Source: Pictodentalium vernedei (Eukaryota; Mollusca; Scaphopoda; Dentaliida; Dentaliidae). Taken from it: a DNA stretch of 64,000 bases. The notes under the pieces are model-generated. The model did no database searches, was not told the origin of the DNA, and saw nothing but the letters and a program-made list of their open reading frames with translations. Positions 48,530-63,700 of the stretch are shown piece after piece (position 1 is the first letter of the stretch; the number at the start of each line of letters is the position of its first letter). Both the position numbers and the translations under genes were made by a program. Location of the stretch: contig CM062292.1 in NCBI GenBank assembly GCA_031216915.1, positions 1,174,457 to 1,238,456 of the forward strand, given 5' to 3'.

Positions 48530-51450
48530 TTATTGGAATGGGCCCATAACACCCCGACACAGTATCAAATCCGTACCTGAATACTTCTTCCACCCCGACG
48601 GAGGTAGACCTAATGTACTCTTATTGGAATGGGCCCATAACACTCCGACACTGTCCCAAATCCGCACCTGAATACTTCTTCCGTCCCGACTGAGGCGGAA
48701 ATAAAGTACTGTTATTAGAATGGGCCCATAACACCCCGACACAGTCCCTGATCCGTGCCTGAATACTTCTCCCACCCCGACTGAGGTAGACCTAAAGTAC
48801 TCTTATTGGAATGGGCTCATAACATCCCGACACAGTCCCAGATCTGTACCTGAATACTTCTTCCACCCCAACTGAGGCGGACATAAAGTACTCTTATTGC
48901 AATGGGCCCATATCATCCCGACACAGTCCCAGATCCGTACCTGAATACTTCTTCCACCCCATCTGAGGCGGACATAATGTACTCTTATTGGAATGGGCCC
49001 ATAACACCCCGACACAGTCCCAGATCCGTACCTGAATACTTTTTCCTCCCCAACTGAGGCGGACATAAAGTACTGTTATTGGAATGGGCCCATAACACCC
49101 CTACACAGTCCCAGATCCGTACCTGAATACTTCTTCCGTCCCCCCTGAGGTGGACCTAAAGTACTGTTATTGGAATGGACCCATAACACCCCGACACAGT
49201 CCCTGATCCATACCTGAATACTTCTTCCGTCCCGACTGAGGCAGACCTAAAAAACTCTTTTTGGAATGTGCCCGTAACATCCCGACACAGTCCCAGATCC
49301 GTACATGAATACTTCTTCCACCCCAACCGAGGTAGACCTAAAGTACACTTATTGGAAGGGGCCCATAACACCCCGACATAGTCCCAGATCCGTACCTGTA
49401 TACTTCTTCCGCCCATTCTGGGGTATACATAAAGTACTGTTATTGGAATGGGCCCATAACACCCCGACACAGTCCCAGATCCGTACCTGAAATCTTCTCC
49501 CGTCCCGACTTGACGGACATAAAGTACACTTATTGGAAGGGGTCCATAACACCCCGACACAGTCCCAGATCCGTACCTGTATACTTCGTCCGTCCATTCT
49601 GGGGTAGACATAAAGTACTGTTATTGGAATGGGCCCATTACACCCCGACCCAGTCCCAGATCCGTACCCGAATACTTCTTCAGTCCCGCCTGAGGTGGAC
49701 CTGAAGTACTGTTATTGGAATGGACCCATAACATCCCGACACAGTCCCAGATTCGTACCTGAATACTTCTTCCACCCCAACTGATGTAGACCTAAAGTAC
49801 ACTTATTGGAAGGGGCCCATAACACCCCGACACAGTCCCAGATCCGTACCGGAATACTTCCCCCGCCCCAACTGGGGTAGACATAAAGTACTCTTATTGG
49901 AATGGGCCCATAACATCCCGACAGAGTCCCAGATCCGTACCTGAATACTTCTTCCGTCCCGACTTGCCGGACAAAAAGTACTCTTATTGGAATGGGCCCA
50001 TAACACCCCGACACAGTCCCTGATCTATACCTGAATACTTCTTCCGTCCCGACTGAGGTAGACCTAAAAAACTCTTTTTGGAATGTGCCCGTAGCATCCC
50101 GACACAGTCCCAGATCCATACATGAATACTTCTTCCACCCCAAACGAGGTAGACCTAAATTACACTTATTGGAAGGGGCCCATAACACCCCGACACAGTC
50201 CCAGATCCGTACCTGTATACTTCTTCCGCCCATTCTGGGGTAGACATAAAGTACTGTTATTGGAATGGGCCCATAACACCCCGACACAGTCCCAGATCCG
50301 TACCTGAAATCTTCTCCCGTCCCGACTTGACGGACATAAAGAACACTTATTGGAAGGGGTCCATAACACCCCGACACAGTCCCAGATCCGTACCTGTATA
50401 CTTTGTCCGTCCATTCTGGGGTAGACATAAAGTATTGTTATTGGAATGGGCCCATTACACCCCGACCCAGTCCCAGATCCGTACCCGAATACTTCTTCCG
50501 TCCCGCCTGAGGTGGACCTGAAGTACTGTTATTGGAATGGACCCATAACATCCCGAAACAGTCCCAGATTCGTACCTGAATACTTCTTCCACACCAACTG
50601 ATGAAGACCTAAAGTACATTTATTGGAAGGGGCCCATAACACCCCGACACAGTCCCAGATCCGTACCGGAATACTTCCCCCTCCCCAACTGGGGTAGACA
50701 TAAAGTACTCTTATTGGAATGGGCCCATAACATCCCGACAGAGTCCCAGATCCGTACCTGAATACTTCTTCCGTCCCGACTGGCCGGACAAAAAGTACTC
50801 TTATTGGAATGGGCCCATAACACCCCGACACAGTCCGAGATCCGTACCTGCATACTTCCTTCACCCCAACTGAGGCGGACATAAAGTACTCTTATTGGAA
50901 TGGGCCCATAACACTCCGACACAGTCCCAGACCCGTACCTGAATACTTCTTCCACCCCGACTTAGGTGGATATGGTGTACTCTTATTCGAATGGGCCCAT
51001 AACACCCCGACACAGACCCAGAGCCGTACCTGTATACTTCTTCCGTCCCGACTGAGGTGGACATAAAGTACTCTTATTGGAACGGGCACATAGCATCCCG
51101 ACACAGTACCAGATCCGTACCTGAATACTTCTTCCACCCCAACTGAGGTGGACATAAAGTACTCTTATTGGAATGGGCCCATAACATCCCGACACAGTCC
51201 CAGATCCGTACCTGAATACTTCTTCCGTCCCGACTGAGGTAACCTAAAGTACTCTTATCGCAATGGGCCCATAACATCCCAACACAGTCCCAGATCTGTA
51301 CCTGAATATTTCTTCCACCTCATCTGAGGCGGACATAAAGTACTCTTATTGGAATGGGCCCATAACATCCGGACACAGTCCCAGATCCGTACCTGAATAC
51401 TTCATCCGTCCAAACTGGGGCGGACCTAAAGTACTGTTATTGGAATGGGC
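48530..51450 (-). repeat. Higher-order repeat, partial copy resuming after the divergent block
   Basis: Matches 40629-43549 at a constant offset of 7901 bp, including the 238-codon open frame at 49712-50428. Small private changes include GGTATACATAAAG near 49431 and CACCCCGACTTAGG near 50951. Confidence 0.88.
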
Positions 51451-54400
51451 TCATAACATCCCGACACAGTCCCACATCCGTACCTGAATACTTTTTCCGT
51501 CCCGACTGAGGTAACCTAAAGTACTCTTATCGCAATGGGCCCATAACATCCCGACACAGTCCCAGATCCGTACCTGAATACTTCTGCCGTCCCGACTGAG
51601 GCGGACATAAAGTACTGTTTTTGGAATGGGCCCATAACACCCCGACACAGTCTGAGATCCGTACCTGAATACTTCTTCAATCCCAACTGAGGCGGACATA
51701 AAGTACTCTTATTGGAAAGGGCCCGTAACATCCCGACACAGTCCCAGATCCGAACCTGAATACTTCTTCCACCACGACTGAGGTAGACCTAAAGTACTCT
51801 TATTGGAATGGGCCCATAACATCCCGACACAGTCCCAGATCCGTACCTGAATACTTCGTCCACCCCAAATGTGGTCGTCCTAAAGTACTGTTATTGGAAT
51901 GGGCCCATAACATCCCGACGCAGTCGCAGATCCGTACCTGAATACTTCTTCCACCCCGACTGAGGTAGGCCAAAAGTACTCTTACTGGAATGGGCCCATA
52001 ACACCCCGACACAGTATCAAATCCGTACCTGAATACTTCTTCCACCCCGACGGAGGTAGACCTAATGTACTCTTATTGGAATGGGCCCATAACACTCCGA
52101 CACTGTCCCAAATCCGCACCTGAATACTTCTTCCATCCCGACTGAGGCGGAAATAAAGTACTGTTATTAGAATTGGCCCATAACACCCCGACACAGTCCC
52201 TGATCCGTACCTGAATACTTCTCCCACCCCGACTGAGGTAGACCTAAAGTACTCTTATTGGAATGGGCTCATAACATCCCGACACAGTCCCAGATCTGTA
52301 CCTGAATACTTCTTCCACCCCAACTGAGGCGGACATAAAGTACTCTTATTGCAATGGGCCCATAACATCCAGACACAGTCCCAGATCCGTACCTGAATAC
52401 TTCTTCCACCCCATCTGAGGCGGACATAATGTACTCTTATTGGAATGGGCCCATAACACCCCGACACAGTCCCAGATCCGTACCTGAATACTTTTTCCTC
52501 CCCAACTGAGGCGGACATAAAGTACTGTTATTGGAATGGGCCCATAACACCCCTACACAGTCCCAGATCCGTACCTGAATACTTCTTCCGTCCCCCCTGA
52601 GGTGGACCTAATGTACTGTTATTGGAATGGACCCATAACACCCCGACACAGTCCCTGATCCATACCTGAATACTTCTTCCGTCCCGACTGAGGCAGACCT
52701 AAAAAACTCTTTTTGGAATGTGCCCGTAACATCCCGACACAGTCCCAGATCCGTACATGAATACTTCTTCCACCCCAACCGAGGTAGACCTAAAGTACAC
52801 TTATTGGAAGGGGCCCATAACACCCCGACATAGTCCCAGATCCGTACCTGTATACTTCTTCCGCCCATTCTGGGGTAGACATAAAGTACTGTTATTGGAA
52901 TGGGCCCATAACACCCCGACACAGTCCCAGATCCGTACCTGAAATCTTCTCCCGTCCCGACTTGACGGACATAAAGTACACTTATTGGAAGGGGTCCATA
53001 ACACCCCGACACAGTCCCAGATCCGTACCTGTATACTTCGTCCGTCCATTCTGGGGTAGACATAAAGTACTGTTATTGGAATGGGCCCATTACACCCCGA
53101 CCCAGTCCCAGATCCGTACCCGAATACTTCTTCAGTCCCGCCTGAGGTGGACCTGAAGTACTGTTATTGGAATGGACCCATAACATCCCGACACAGTCCC
53201 AGATTCGTACCTGAATACTTCTTCCACCCCAACTGATGTAGACCTAAAGTACACTTATTGGAAGGGGCCCATAACACCCCGACACAGTCCCAGATCCGTA
53301 CCGGAATACTTCCCCCGCCCCAACTGGGGTAGACATAAAGTACTCTTATTGGAATGGGCCCATAACATCCCGACAGAGTCCCAGATCCGTACCTGAATAC
53401 TTCTTCCGTCCCGACTTGCCGGACAAAAAGTACTCTTATTGGAATGGGCCCATAACACCCCGACACAGTCCCTGATCTATACCTGAATACTTCTTCCGTC
53501 CCGACTGAGGTAGACCTAAAAAACTCTTTTTGGAATGTGCCCGTAGCATCCCGACACAGTCCCAGATCCATACATGAATACTTCTTCCACCCCAAACGAG
53601 GTAGACCTAAATTACACTTATTGGAAGGGGCCCATAACACCCCGACACAGTCCCAGATCCGTACCTGTATACTTCTTCCGCCCATTCTGGGGTAGACATA
53701 AAGTACTGTTATTGGAATGGGCCCATAACACCCCGACACAGTCCCAGATCCGTACCTGAAATCTTCTCCCGTCCCGACTTGACGGACATAAAGAACACTT
53801 ATTGGAAGGGGTCCATAACACCCCGACACAGTCCCAGATCCGTACCTGTATACTTTGTCCGTCCATTCTGGGGTAGACATAAAGTATTGTTATTGGAATG
53901 GGCCCATTACACCCCGACCCAGTCCCAGATCCGTACCCGAATACTTCTTCCGTCCCGCCTGAGGTGGACCTGAAGTACTGTTATTGGAATGGACCCATAA
54001 CATCCCGAAACAGTCCCAGATTCGTACCTGAATACTTCTTCCACACCAACTGATGAAGACCTAAAGTACATTTATTGGAAGGGGCCCATAACACCCCGCC
54101 ACAGTCCCAGATCCGTACCGGAATACTTCCCCCTCCCCAACTGGGGTAGACATAAAGTACTCTTATTGGAATGGGCCCATAACATCCCGACAGAGTCCCA
54201 GATCCGTACCTGAATACTTCTTCCGTCCCGACTGGCCGGACAAAAAGTACTCTTATTGGAATGGGCCCATAACACCCCGACACAGTCCGAGATCCGTACC
54301 TGCATACTTCCTTCACCCCAACTGAGGCGGACATAAAGTACTCTTATTGGAATGGGCCCATAACACTCCGACACAGTCCCAGACCCGTACCTGAATACTT

Positions 54401-54902
54401 CTTCCACCCCAACTTAGGTGGATATGGTGTACTCTTATTCGAATGGGCCCATAACACCCCGACACAGACCCAGAGCCGTACCTGTATACTTCTTCCGTCC
54501 CGACTGAGGTGGACATAAAGTACTCTTATTGGAACGGGCACATAGCATCCCGACACAGTACCAGATCCGTACCTGAATACTTCTTCCACCCCAACTGAGG
54601 TGGACATAAAGTACTCTTATTGGAATGGGCCCATAACATCCCGACACAGTCCCAGATCCGTACCTGAATACTTCTTCCGTCCCGACTGAGGTAACCTAAA
54701 GTACTCTTATCGCAATGGGCCCAAAACATCCCAACACAGTCCCAGATCTGTACCTGAATATTTCTTCCACATCATCTGAGGCGGACATAAAGTACTCTTA
54801 TTGGAATGGGCCCATAACATCCGGACACAGTCCCAGATCCGTACCTGAATACTTCATCCGTCCAAACTGGGGCGGACCTAAAGTACTGTTATTGGAATGG
54901 GC
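51451..54902 (-). repeat. Higher-order repeat copy 5, 3452 bp
   Basis: Full-length unit. It carries GGACCTAATGTACTG near 52604 where earlier copies have AAAGTACTG. The same variant is found at 58.43 kb, which marks this copy as the closest relative of the 5814-bp unit's right part. Its last 180 bp already carry the CCACATCATC variant that leads into the next block. Confidence 0.92.
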
Positions 54903-57900
54903 TCATAACATCCCGACACAGTCCCAGATCCGTACCTGAATACTTTTTCCGTCCCGACTGAGGTAACCTAAAGTACTCTTATCGCAATGGGCCCATAACA
55001 TCCTGACACAGTCCCAGATCCGTACCTGAATACTTCTGCCGTCCCGACTGAGGCGGTCATAAAGTACTGTTTTTGGATCTGCCCCATAACATCCCGACAC
55101 AGTCTGAGATCCGTACCTGAATACTTCTTCAATCCCAACTGAGGCGGACATAAAGTACTCTTATTGGAAAGGGCCCATAACATCCCGATACAGTCCCAGA
55201 TCCGTACCTGAATACTTCTTCCACCACGAATGATGTAGACCTAAAGTACTCTTTTTGGAATGGGCCCATAACATCCCGACACAGTCCCAGATCCGTACCT
55301 GAATACTTCATCCACCCCAAATGAGGTGGTCCTAAAGTACTGTTATTGGAATGCGCCCATAACATCCCGACGCAGTCTCAGATCCGTACCTGAATACTTC
55401 TTCCACCCCGACTGAGGTAGACCTAACGTACTCTTATTGGAATGGGCTCATAACATCCCGACACAGTCCCAGATCTCTACCAGAATACTTCTTCCACCCC
55501 AACTGAGGCGGACATAAAGTACTCTTATTGCAGTGGGCCCATAACATCCCGACACAGTCCCTGATCCGTACCTGAATACTTTTTCCACCCCAACTGAGGC
55601 GGACATAAAGTACTCTTATTGGAATGGGCCCATAACACCCCGACACAGTCCCAGATCCGTACCTGAATACTTCTTCCGTCCCGCCTGAGGTGGACCTGAA
55701 ATACTGTTATTGGAATGGACCCAAAACAACCCGACACAGTCCCTGATCCATACCTAAATACTTCTTCCGACCCGACTGAGGGAGACCTTAAAAACTCTTA
55801 TTGGAATGTGCCCGTAACATCCCGACACAGTCCCAGATCCGTACATGAATACTTCTTCCACCCCAACCGAGGTAGACCTAAAGTACACTTATTGGAAGGG
55901 GCCCATAACACCCCGACACAGTCCCAGATCCGTACATGTATACTTCTTCCGCCCATTCTGGGGTAGACATAAAGTACTCTTATTGGAATGGGCCCATAAC
56001 AACCCGACACAGTCCCAGATCCGTACCTGAAATCTTCTCCCGTCCCGACTTGACGGACATAAAGTATACTTATTGGAATGGGCCCATAACACCCCGACAC
56101 AGTCCCATATCCGTACCTGCATACTTCTTTCACCCCATCTGAGGCTGACATAAAGTACTCTTATTGGAATGGGCCCATAACACCCCGACACAGTCCCAGA
56201 TCCGTACCTGAATACTTCTTCCACCCCAACTGAGGCGGACATAAAGTACTCTTATTGGAATGGGCCCATAACACCCCGACACAGTCCCAGATCCGTACCT
56301 GAATACTTCTTCCGTTCCGCCTGAGGTGGACCTAAAGTACTGTTATTGGAATGGACCCATAACACCCCGACACAGTCCCTGATCCATACCTGAATACTTC
56401 TTCCGTCCCGACTGAGGCAGACCTAAAGTACTCTTATTGGAATGTGCCCATAACACCCCGAAAAAGTCCCAGATCCGTACCTGAATACTTCTTCCACCCC
56501 AGCTGAGGCGGACATAACCTACTCTTATTGGAATGGGCCCATAACACCCAGACACAGTCCCAGATCCGTACCTGAATGCTTCTTCCACCCCAACTGAGGA
56601 GGATATAAACTACACTTATTGGAATGGGCCCATCACGCCCCGAGCCAGTCCAAGATCCGTACATGAATACTTCTTCCACCCCAACTGAGGCGGACCTAAA
56701 GTACTCTTATTGGAATGGGCCCATAACACCCCGGCACAGTCCCAGATACGAACCTGAATACTTTTTCCACCCCAACAGTGGCGGACATAAAGTACTCTTA
56801 TTGGAATGGGCCCATAACACCCCGACACAGTCCCAGATTCGTACCTGAATACTTCTGCTACCCCAACTGAGGCAGACATAAAGTACTATTATTGGAATGG
56901 GCCCATAGCACCCCGGCACAGTCCTAGATCTGTACCTGAATACATCTTCCACCCCAACTGAGGGGGACATAAAGTACTCTTATTGGAATGGGCCCATAAT
57001 ACCCCGACACAGTCCCAGTACCGTGCCTGAATACTTCTTCCGCCCCAAATGAGGTGGACATAAAGTACTCTTATTGCAATGGGCCCATAACATCCCGACA
57101 CAGTCCCAGATCCGTACCTGAATACTTCTTCCGTCCCGATTGACGTAACCTAAAGTACTCTTATCGAAATGGGCCCATAACATCCCGACACAGTCTCAGA
57201 TCTGTACCTGAATACTTCTTCCACCCCAACTGAGGCGGACATAAAGTACTCTTATTGGAATGGGCCCATAACATCCCGACACAGTCCCAGATCCGTACCT
57301 GAATACTTCTTCCGTCCCGACTGAGGTGACCTAAGGTACTCTTATCGAAATGGGCCCATAACATCCCGACACAGTCCCAGATCCGTACCTGAATACTTTT
57401 TCCGTCCCGACTGAGGTAACCTAAAGTACTCTTATCGCAATGGGCCCATAACATCCCGACACAGTCCCAGATCCGTACCTGAATACTTCTGCCGTCCCGA
57501 CTGAGGCGGACGTAAAGTACTGTTATTGGAATGGGCCCATAACACCCCGACACAGTCTGAGATCCGTACCTGAATACTTCTTCAATCCCAACTGAGGCGG
57601 ACATAAAGTACTCTTATTGGAAAGGGCCCAAAACATCCCGACACAGTCCCAGATCCGAACTTGAATACTTCTTCCACCACGACTGAGGTAGACCTAAAGT
57701 ACTCTTCTTGGAATGGGCCCATAACATCCCGACGCAGTCGCAGATCCGTACCTGAATACTTCTTCCACCCCGACTGAGGTAGGCCAAAAGTACTCTTACT
57801 GGAATGGGCCCATAACACCCCGACACAGTATCAAATCCGTACCTGAATACTTCTTCCACCCCGACGGAGGTAGACCTAATGTACTCTTATTGGAATGGGC

Positions 57901-60716
57901 CCATAACACTCCGACACTGTCCCAAATCCGCACCTGAATACTTCTTCCATCCCGACTGAGGCGGAAATAAAGTACTGTTATTAGAATTGGCCCATAACAC
58001 CCCGACACAGTCCCTGATCCGTACCTGAATACTTCTCCCACCCCGACTGAGGTAGACCTAAAGTACTCTTATTGGAATGGGCTCATAACATCCCGACACA
58101 GTCCCAGATCTGTACCTGAATACTTCTTCCACCCCAACTGAGGCGGACATAAAGTACTCTTATTGCAATGGGCCCATAACATCCAGACACAGTCCCAGAT
58201 CCGTACCTGAATACTTCTTCCACCCCATCTGAGGCGGACATAATGTACTCTTATTGGAATGGGCCCATAACACCCCGACACAGTCCCAGATCCGTACCTG
58301 AATACTTTTTCCTCCCCAACTGAGGCGGACATAAAGTACTGTTATTGGAATGGGCCCATAACACCCCTACACAGTCCCAGATCCGTACCTGAATACTTCT
58401 TCCGTCCCCCCTGAGGTGGACCTAATGTACTGTTATTGGAATGGACCCATAACACCCCGACACAGTCCCTGATCCATACCTGAATACTTCTTCCGTCCCG
58501 ACTGAGGCAGACCTAAAAAACTCTTTTTGGAATGTGCCCGTAACATCCCGACACAGTCCCAGATCCGTACATGAATACTTCTTCCACCCCAACCGAGGTA
58601 GACCTAAAGTACACTTATTGGAAGGGGCCCATAACACCCCGACATAGTCCCAGATCCGTACCTGTATACTTCTTCCGCCCATTCTGGGGTAGACATAAAG
58701 TACTGTTATTGGAATGGGCCCATAACACCCCGACACAGTCCCAGATCCGTACCTGAAATCTTCTCCCGTCCCGACTTGACGGACATAAAGTACACTTATT
58801 GGAAGGGGTCCATAACACCCCGACACAGTCCCAGATCCGTACCTGTATACTTCGTCCGTCCATTCTGGGGTAGACATAAAGTACTGTTATTGGAATGGGC
58901 CCATTACACCCCGACCCAGTCCCAGATCCGTACCCGAATACTTCTTCAGTCCCGCCTGAGGTGGACCTGAAGTACTGTTATTGGAATGGACCCATAACAT
59001 CCCGACACAGTCCCAGATTCGTACCTGAATACTTCTTCCACCCCAACTGATGTAGACCTAAAGTACACTTATTGGAAGGGGCCCATAACACCCCGACACA
59101 GTCCCAGATCCGTACCGGAATACTTCCCCCGCCCCAACTGGGGTAGACATAAAGTACTCTTATTGGAATGGGCCCATAACATCCCGACAGAGTCCCAGAT
59201 CCGTACCTGAATACTTCTTCCGTCCCGACTTGCCGGACAAAAAGTACTCTTATTGGAATGGGCCCATAACACCCCGACACAGTCCCTGATCTATACCTGA
59301 ATACTTCTTCCGTCCCGACTGAGGTAGACCTAAAAAACTCTTTTTGGAATGTGCCCGTAGCATCCCGACACAGTCCCAGATCCATACATGAATACTTCTT
59401 CCACCCCAAACGAGGTAGACCTAAATTACACTTATTGGAAGGGGCCCATAACACCCCGACACAGTCCCAGATCCGTTCCTGTATACTTCTTCCGCCCATT
59501 CTGGGGTAGACATAAAGTACTGTTATTGGAATGGGCCCATAACACCCCGACACAGTCCCAGATCCGTACCTGAAATCTTCTCCCGTCCCGACTTGACGGA
59601 CATAAAGAACACTTATTGGAAGGGGTCCATAACACCCCGACACAGTCCCAGATCCGTACCTGTATACTTTGTCCGTCCATTCTGGGGTAGACATAAAGTA
59701 TTGTTATTGGAATGGGCCCATTACACCCCGACCCAGTCCCAGATCCGTACCCGAATACTTCTTCCGTCCCGCCTGAGGTGGACCTGAAGTACTGTTATTG
59801 GAATGGACCCATAACATCCCGAAACAGTCCCAGATTCGTACCTGAATACTTCTTCCACACCAACTGATGAAGACCTAAAGTACATTTATTGGAAGGGGCC
59901 CATAACACCCCGCCACAGTCCCAGATCCGTACCGGAATACTTCCCCCTCCCCAACTGGGGTAGACATAAAGTACTCTTATTGGAATGGGCCCATAACATC
60001 CCGACAGAGTCCCAGATCCGTACCTGAATACTTCTTCCGTCCCGACTGGCCGGACAAAAAGTACTCTTATTGGAATGGGCCCATAACACCCCGACACAGT
60101 CCGAGATCCGTACCTGCATACTTCCTTCACCCCAACTGAGGCGGACATAAAGTACTCTTATTGGAATGGGCCCATAACACTCCGACACAGTCCCAGACCC
60201 GTACCTGAATACTTCTTCCACCCCAACTTAGGTGGATATGGTGTACTCTTATTCGAATGGGCCCATAACACCCCGACACAGACCCAGAGCCGTACCTGTA
60301 TACTTCTTCCGTCCCGACTGAGGTGGACATAAAGTACTCTTATTGGAACGGGCACATAGCATCCCGACACAGTACCAGATCCGTACCTGAATACTTCTTC
60401 CACCCCAACTGAGGTGGACATAAAGTACTCTTATTGGAATGGGCCCATAACATCCCGACACAGTCCCAGATCCGTACCTGAATACTTCTTCCGTCCCGAC
60501 TGAGGTAACCTAAAGTACTCTTATCGCAATGGGCCCAAAACATCCCAACACAGTCCCAGATCTGTACCTGAATATTTCTTCCACATCATCTGAGGCGGAC
60601 ATAAAGTACTCTTATTGGAATGGGCCCATAACATCCGGACACAGTCCCAGATCCGTACCTGAATACTTCATCCGTCCAAACTGGGGCGGACCTAAAGTAC
60701 TGTTATTGGAATGGGC
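54903..60716 (-). repeat. 5814-bp super-unit, first copy
   Basis: About 64 monomers. Its left half (54.9-57.7 kb) matches the divergent block at 43.5-46.3 kb. Its right half (57.73-60.7 kb) matches the standard unit at 51.9-54.9 kb at an offset of 5814 bp. The seam lies at about 57712-57735, where GGGCCCATAACATCCCGAC passes from one context (CACAGTCCC) to the other (GCAGTCGCAG). The 238-codon frame at 58978-59694 differs by one residue (Val to Glu) from the other copies. Confidence 0.9.
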
Positions 60717-63700
60717 TCATAACATCCCGACACAGTCCCAGATCCGTACCTGAATACTTTTTCCGTCCCGACTGAGGTAACCTAAAGTACTCTTATCGCA
60801 ATGGGCCCATAACATCCTGACACAGTCCCAGATCCGTACCTGAATACTTCTGCCGTCCCGACTGAGGCGGTCATAAAGTACTGTTTTTGGATCTGCCCCA
60901 TAACATCCCGACACAGTCTGAGATCCGTACCTGAATACTTCTTCAATCCCAACTGAGGCGGACATAAAGTACTCTTATTGGAAAGGGCCCATAACATCCC
61001 GATACAGTCCCAGATCCGTACCTGAATACTTCTTCCACCACGAATGATGTAGACCTAAAGTACTCTTTTTGGAATGGGCCCATAACATCCCGACACAGTC
61101 CCAGATCCGTACCTGAATACTTCATCCACCCCAAATGAGGTGGTCCTAAAGTACTGTTATTGGAATGCGCCCATAACATCCCGACGCAGTCTCAGATCCG
61201 TACCTGAATACTTCTTCCACCCCGACTGAGGTAGACCTAACGTACTCTTATTGGAATGGGCTCATAACATCCCGACACAGTCCCAGATCTCTACCAGAAT
61301 ACTTCTTCCACCCCAACTGAGGCGGACATAAAGTACTCTTATTGCAGTGGGCCCATAACATCCCGACACAGTCCCTGATCCGTACCTGAATACTTTTTCC
61401 ACCCCAACTGAGGCGGACATAAAGTACTCTTATTGGAATGGGCCCATAACACCCCGACACAGTCCCAGATCCGTACCTGAATACTTCTTCCGTCCCGCCT
61501 GAGGTGGACCTGAAATACTGTTATTGGAATGGACCCAAAACAACCCGACACAGTCCCTGATCCATACCTAAATACTTCTTCCGACCCGACTGAGGGAGAC
61601 CTTAAAAACTCTTATTGGAATGTGCCCGTAACATCCCGACACAGTCCCAGATCCGTACATGAATACTTCTTCCACCCCAACCGAGGTAGACCTAAAGTAC
61701 ACTTATTGGAAGGGGCCCATAACACCCCGACACAGTCCCAGATCCGTACATGTATACTTCTTCCGCCCATTCTGGGGTAGACATAAAGTACTCTTATTGG
61801 AATGGGCCCATAACAACCCGACACAGTCCCAGATCCGTACCTGAAATCTTCTCCCGTCCCGACTTGACGGACATAAAGTATACTTATTGGAATGGGCCCA
61901 TAACACCCCGACACAGTCCCATATCCGTACCTGCATACTTCTTTCACCCCATCTGAGGCTGACATAAAGTACTCTTATTGGAATGGGCCCATAACACCCC
62001 GACACAGTCCCAGATCCGTACCTGAATACTTCTTCCACCCCAACTGAGGCGGACATAAAGTACTCTTATTGGAATGGGCCCATAACACCCCGACACAGTC
62101 CCAGATCCGTACCTGAATACTTCTTCCGTTCCGCCTGAGGTGGACCTAAAGTACTGTTATTGGAATGGACCCATAACACCCCGACACAGTCCCTGATCCA
62201 TACCTGAATACTTCTTCCGTCCCGACTGAGGCAGACCTAAAGTACTCTTATTGGAATGTGCCCATAACACCCCGAAAAAGTCCCAGATCCGTACCTGAAT
62301 ACTTCTTCCACCCCAGCTGAGGCGGACATAACCTACTCTTATTGGAATGGGCCCATAACACCCAGACACAGTCCCAGATCCGTACCTGAATGCTTCTTCC
62401 ACCCCAACTGAGGAGGATATAAACTACACTTATTGGAATGGGCCCATCACGCCCCGAGCCAGTCCAAGATCCGTACATGAATACTTCTTCCACCCCAACT
62501 GAGGCGGACCTAAAGTACTCTTATTGGAATGGGCCCATAACACCCCGGCACAGTCCCAGATACGAACCTGAATACTTTTTCCACCCCAACAGTGGCGGAC
62601 ATAAAGTACTCTTATTGGAATGGGCCCATAACACCCCGACACAGTCCCAGATTCGTACCTGAATACTTCTGCTACCCCAACTGAGGCAGACATAAAGTAC
62701 TATTATTGGAATGGGCCCATAGCACCCCGGCACAGTCCTAGATCTGTACCTGAATACATCTTCCACCCCAACTGAGGGGGACATAAAGTACTCTTATTGG
62801 AATGGGCCCATAATACCCCGACACAGTCCCAGTACCGTGCCTGAATACTTCTTCCGCCCCAAATGAGGTGGACATAAAGTACTCTTATTGCAATGGGCCC
62901 ATAACATCCCGACACAGTCCCAGATCCGTACCTGAATACTTCTTCCGTCCCGATTGACGTAACCTAAAGTACTCTTATCGAAATGGGCCCATAACATCCC
63001 GACACAGTCTCAGATCTGTACCTGAATACTTCTTCCACCCCAACTGAGGCGGACATAAAGTACTCTTATTGGAATGGGCCCATAACATCCCGACACAGTC
63101 CCAGATCCGTACCTGAATACTTCTTCCGTCCCGACTGAGGTGACCTAAGGTACTCTTATCGAAATGGGCCCATAACATCCCGACACAGTCCCAGATCCGT
63201 ACCTGAATACTTTTTCCGTCCCGACTGAGGTAACCTAAAGTACTCTTATCGCAATGGGCCCATAACATCCCGACACAGTCCCAGATCCGTACCTGAATAC
63301 TTCTGCCGTCCCGACTGAGGCGGACGTAAAGTACTGTTATTGGAATGGGCCCATAACACCCCGACACAGTCTGAGATCCGTACCTGAATACTTCTTCAAT
63401 CCCAACTGAGGCGGACATAAAGTACTCTTATTGGAAAGGGCCCAAAACATCCCGACACAGTCCCAGATCCGAACTTGAATACTTCTTCCACCACGACTGA
63501 GGTAGACCTAAAGTACTCTTCTTGGAATGGGCCCATAACATCCCGACACAGTCCCAGATCCGTACCTGAATACTTCATCCACCCCAAATGAGGTGGTCCT
63601 AAAGAACTGTTATTGGAATGCGACCATAACATCCCGACGCAGTCTCAAATCCGTACCTGAATACTTCTTCCACCCCGACTGAGGTAGGCCTAAAGTACTC

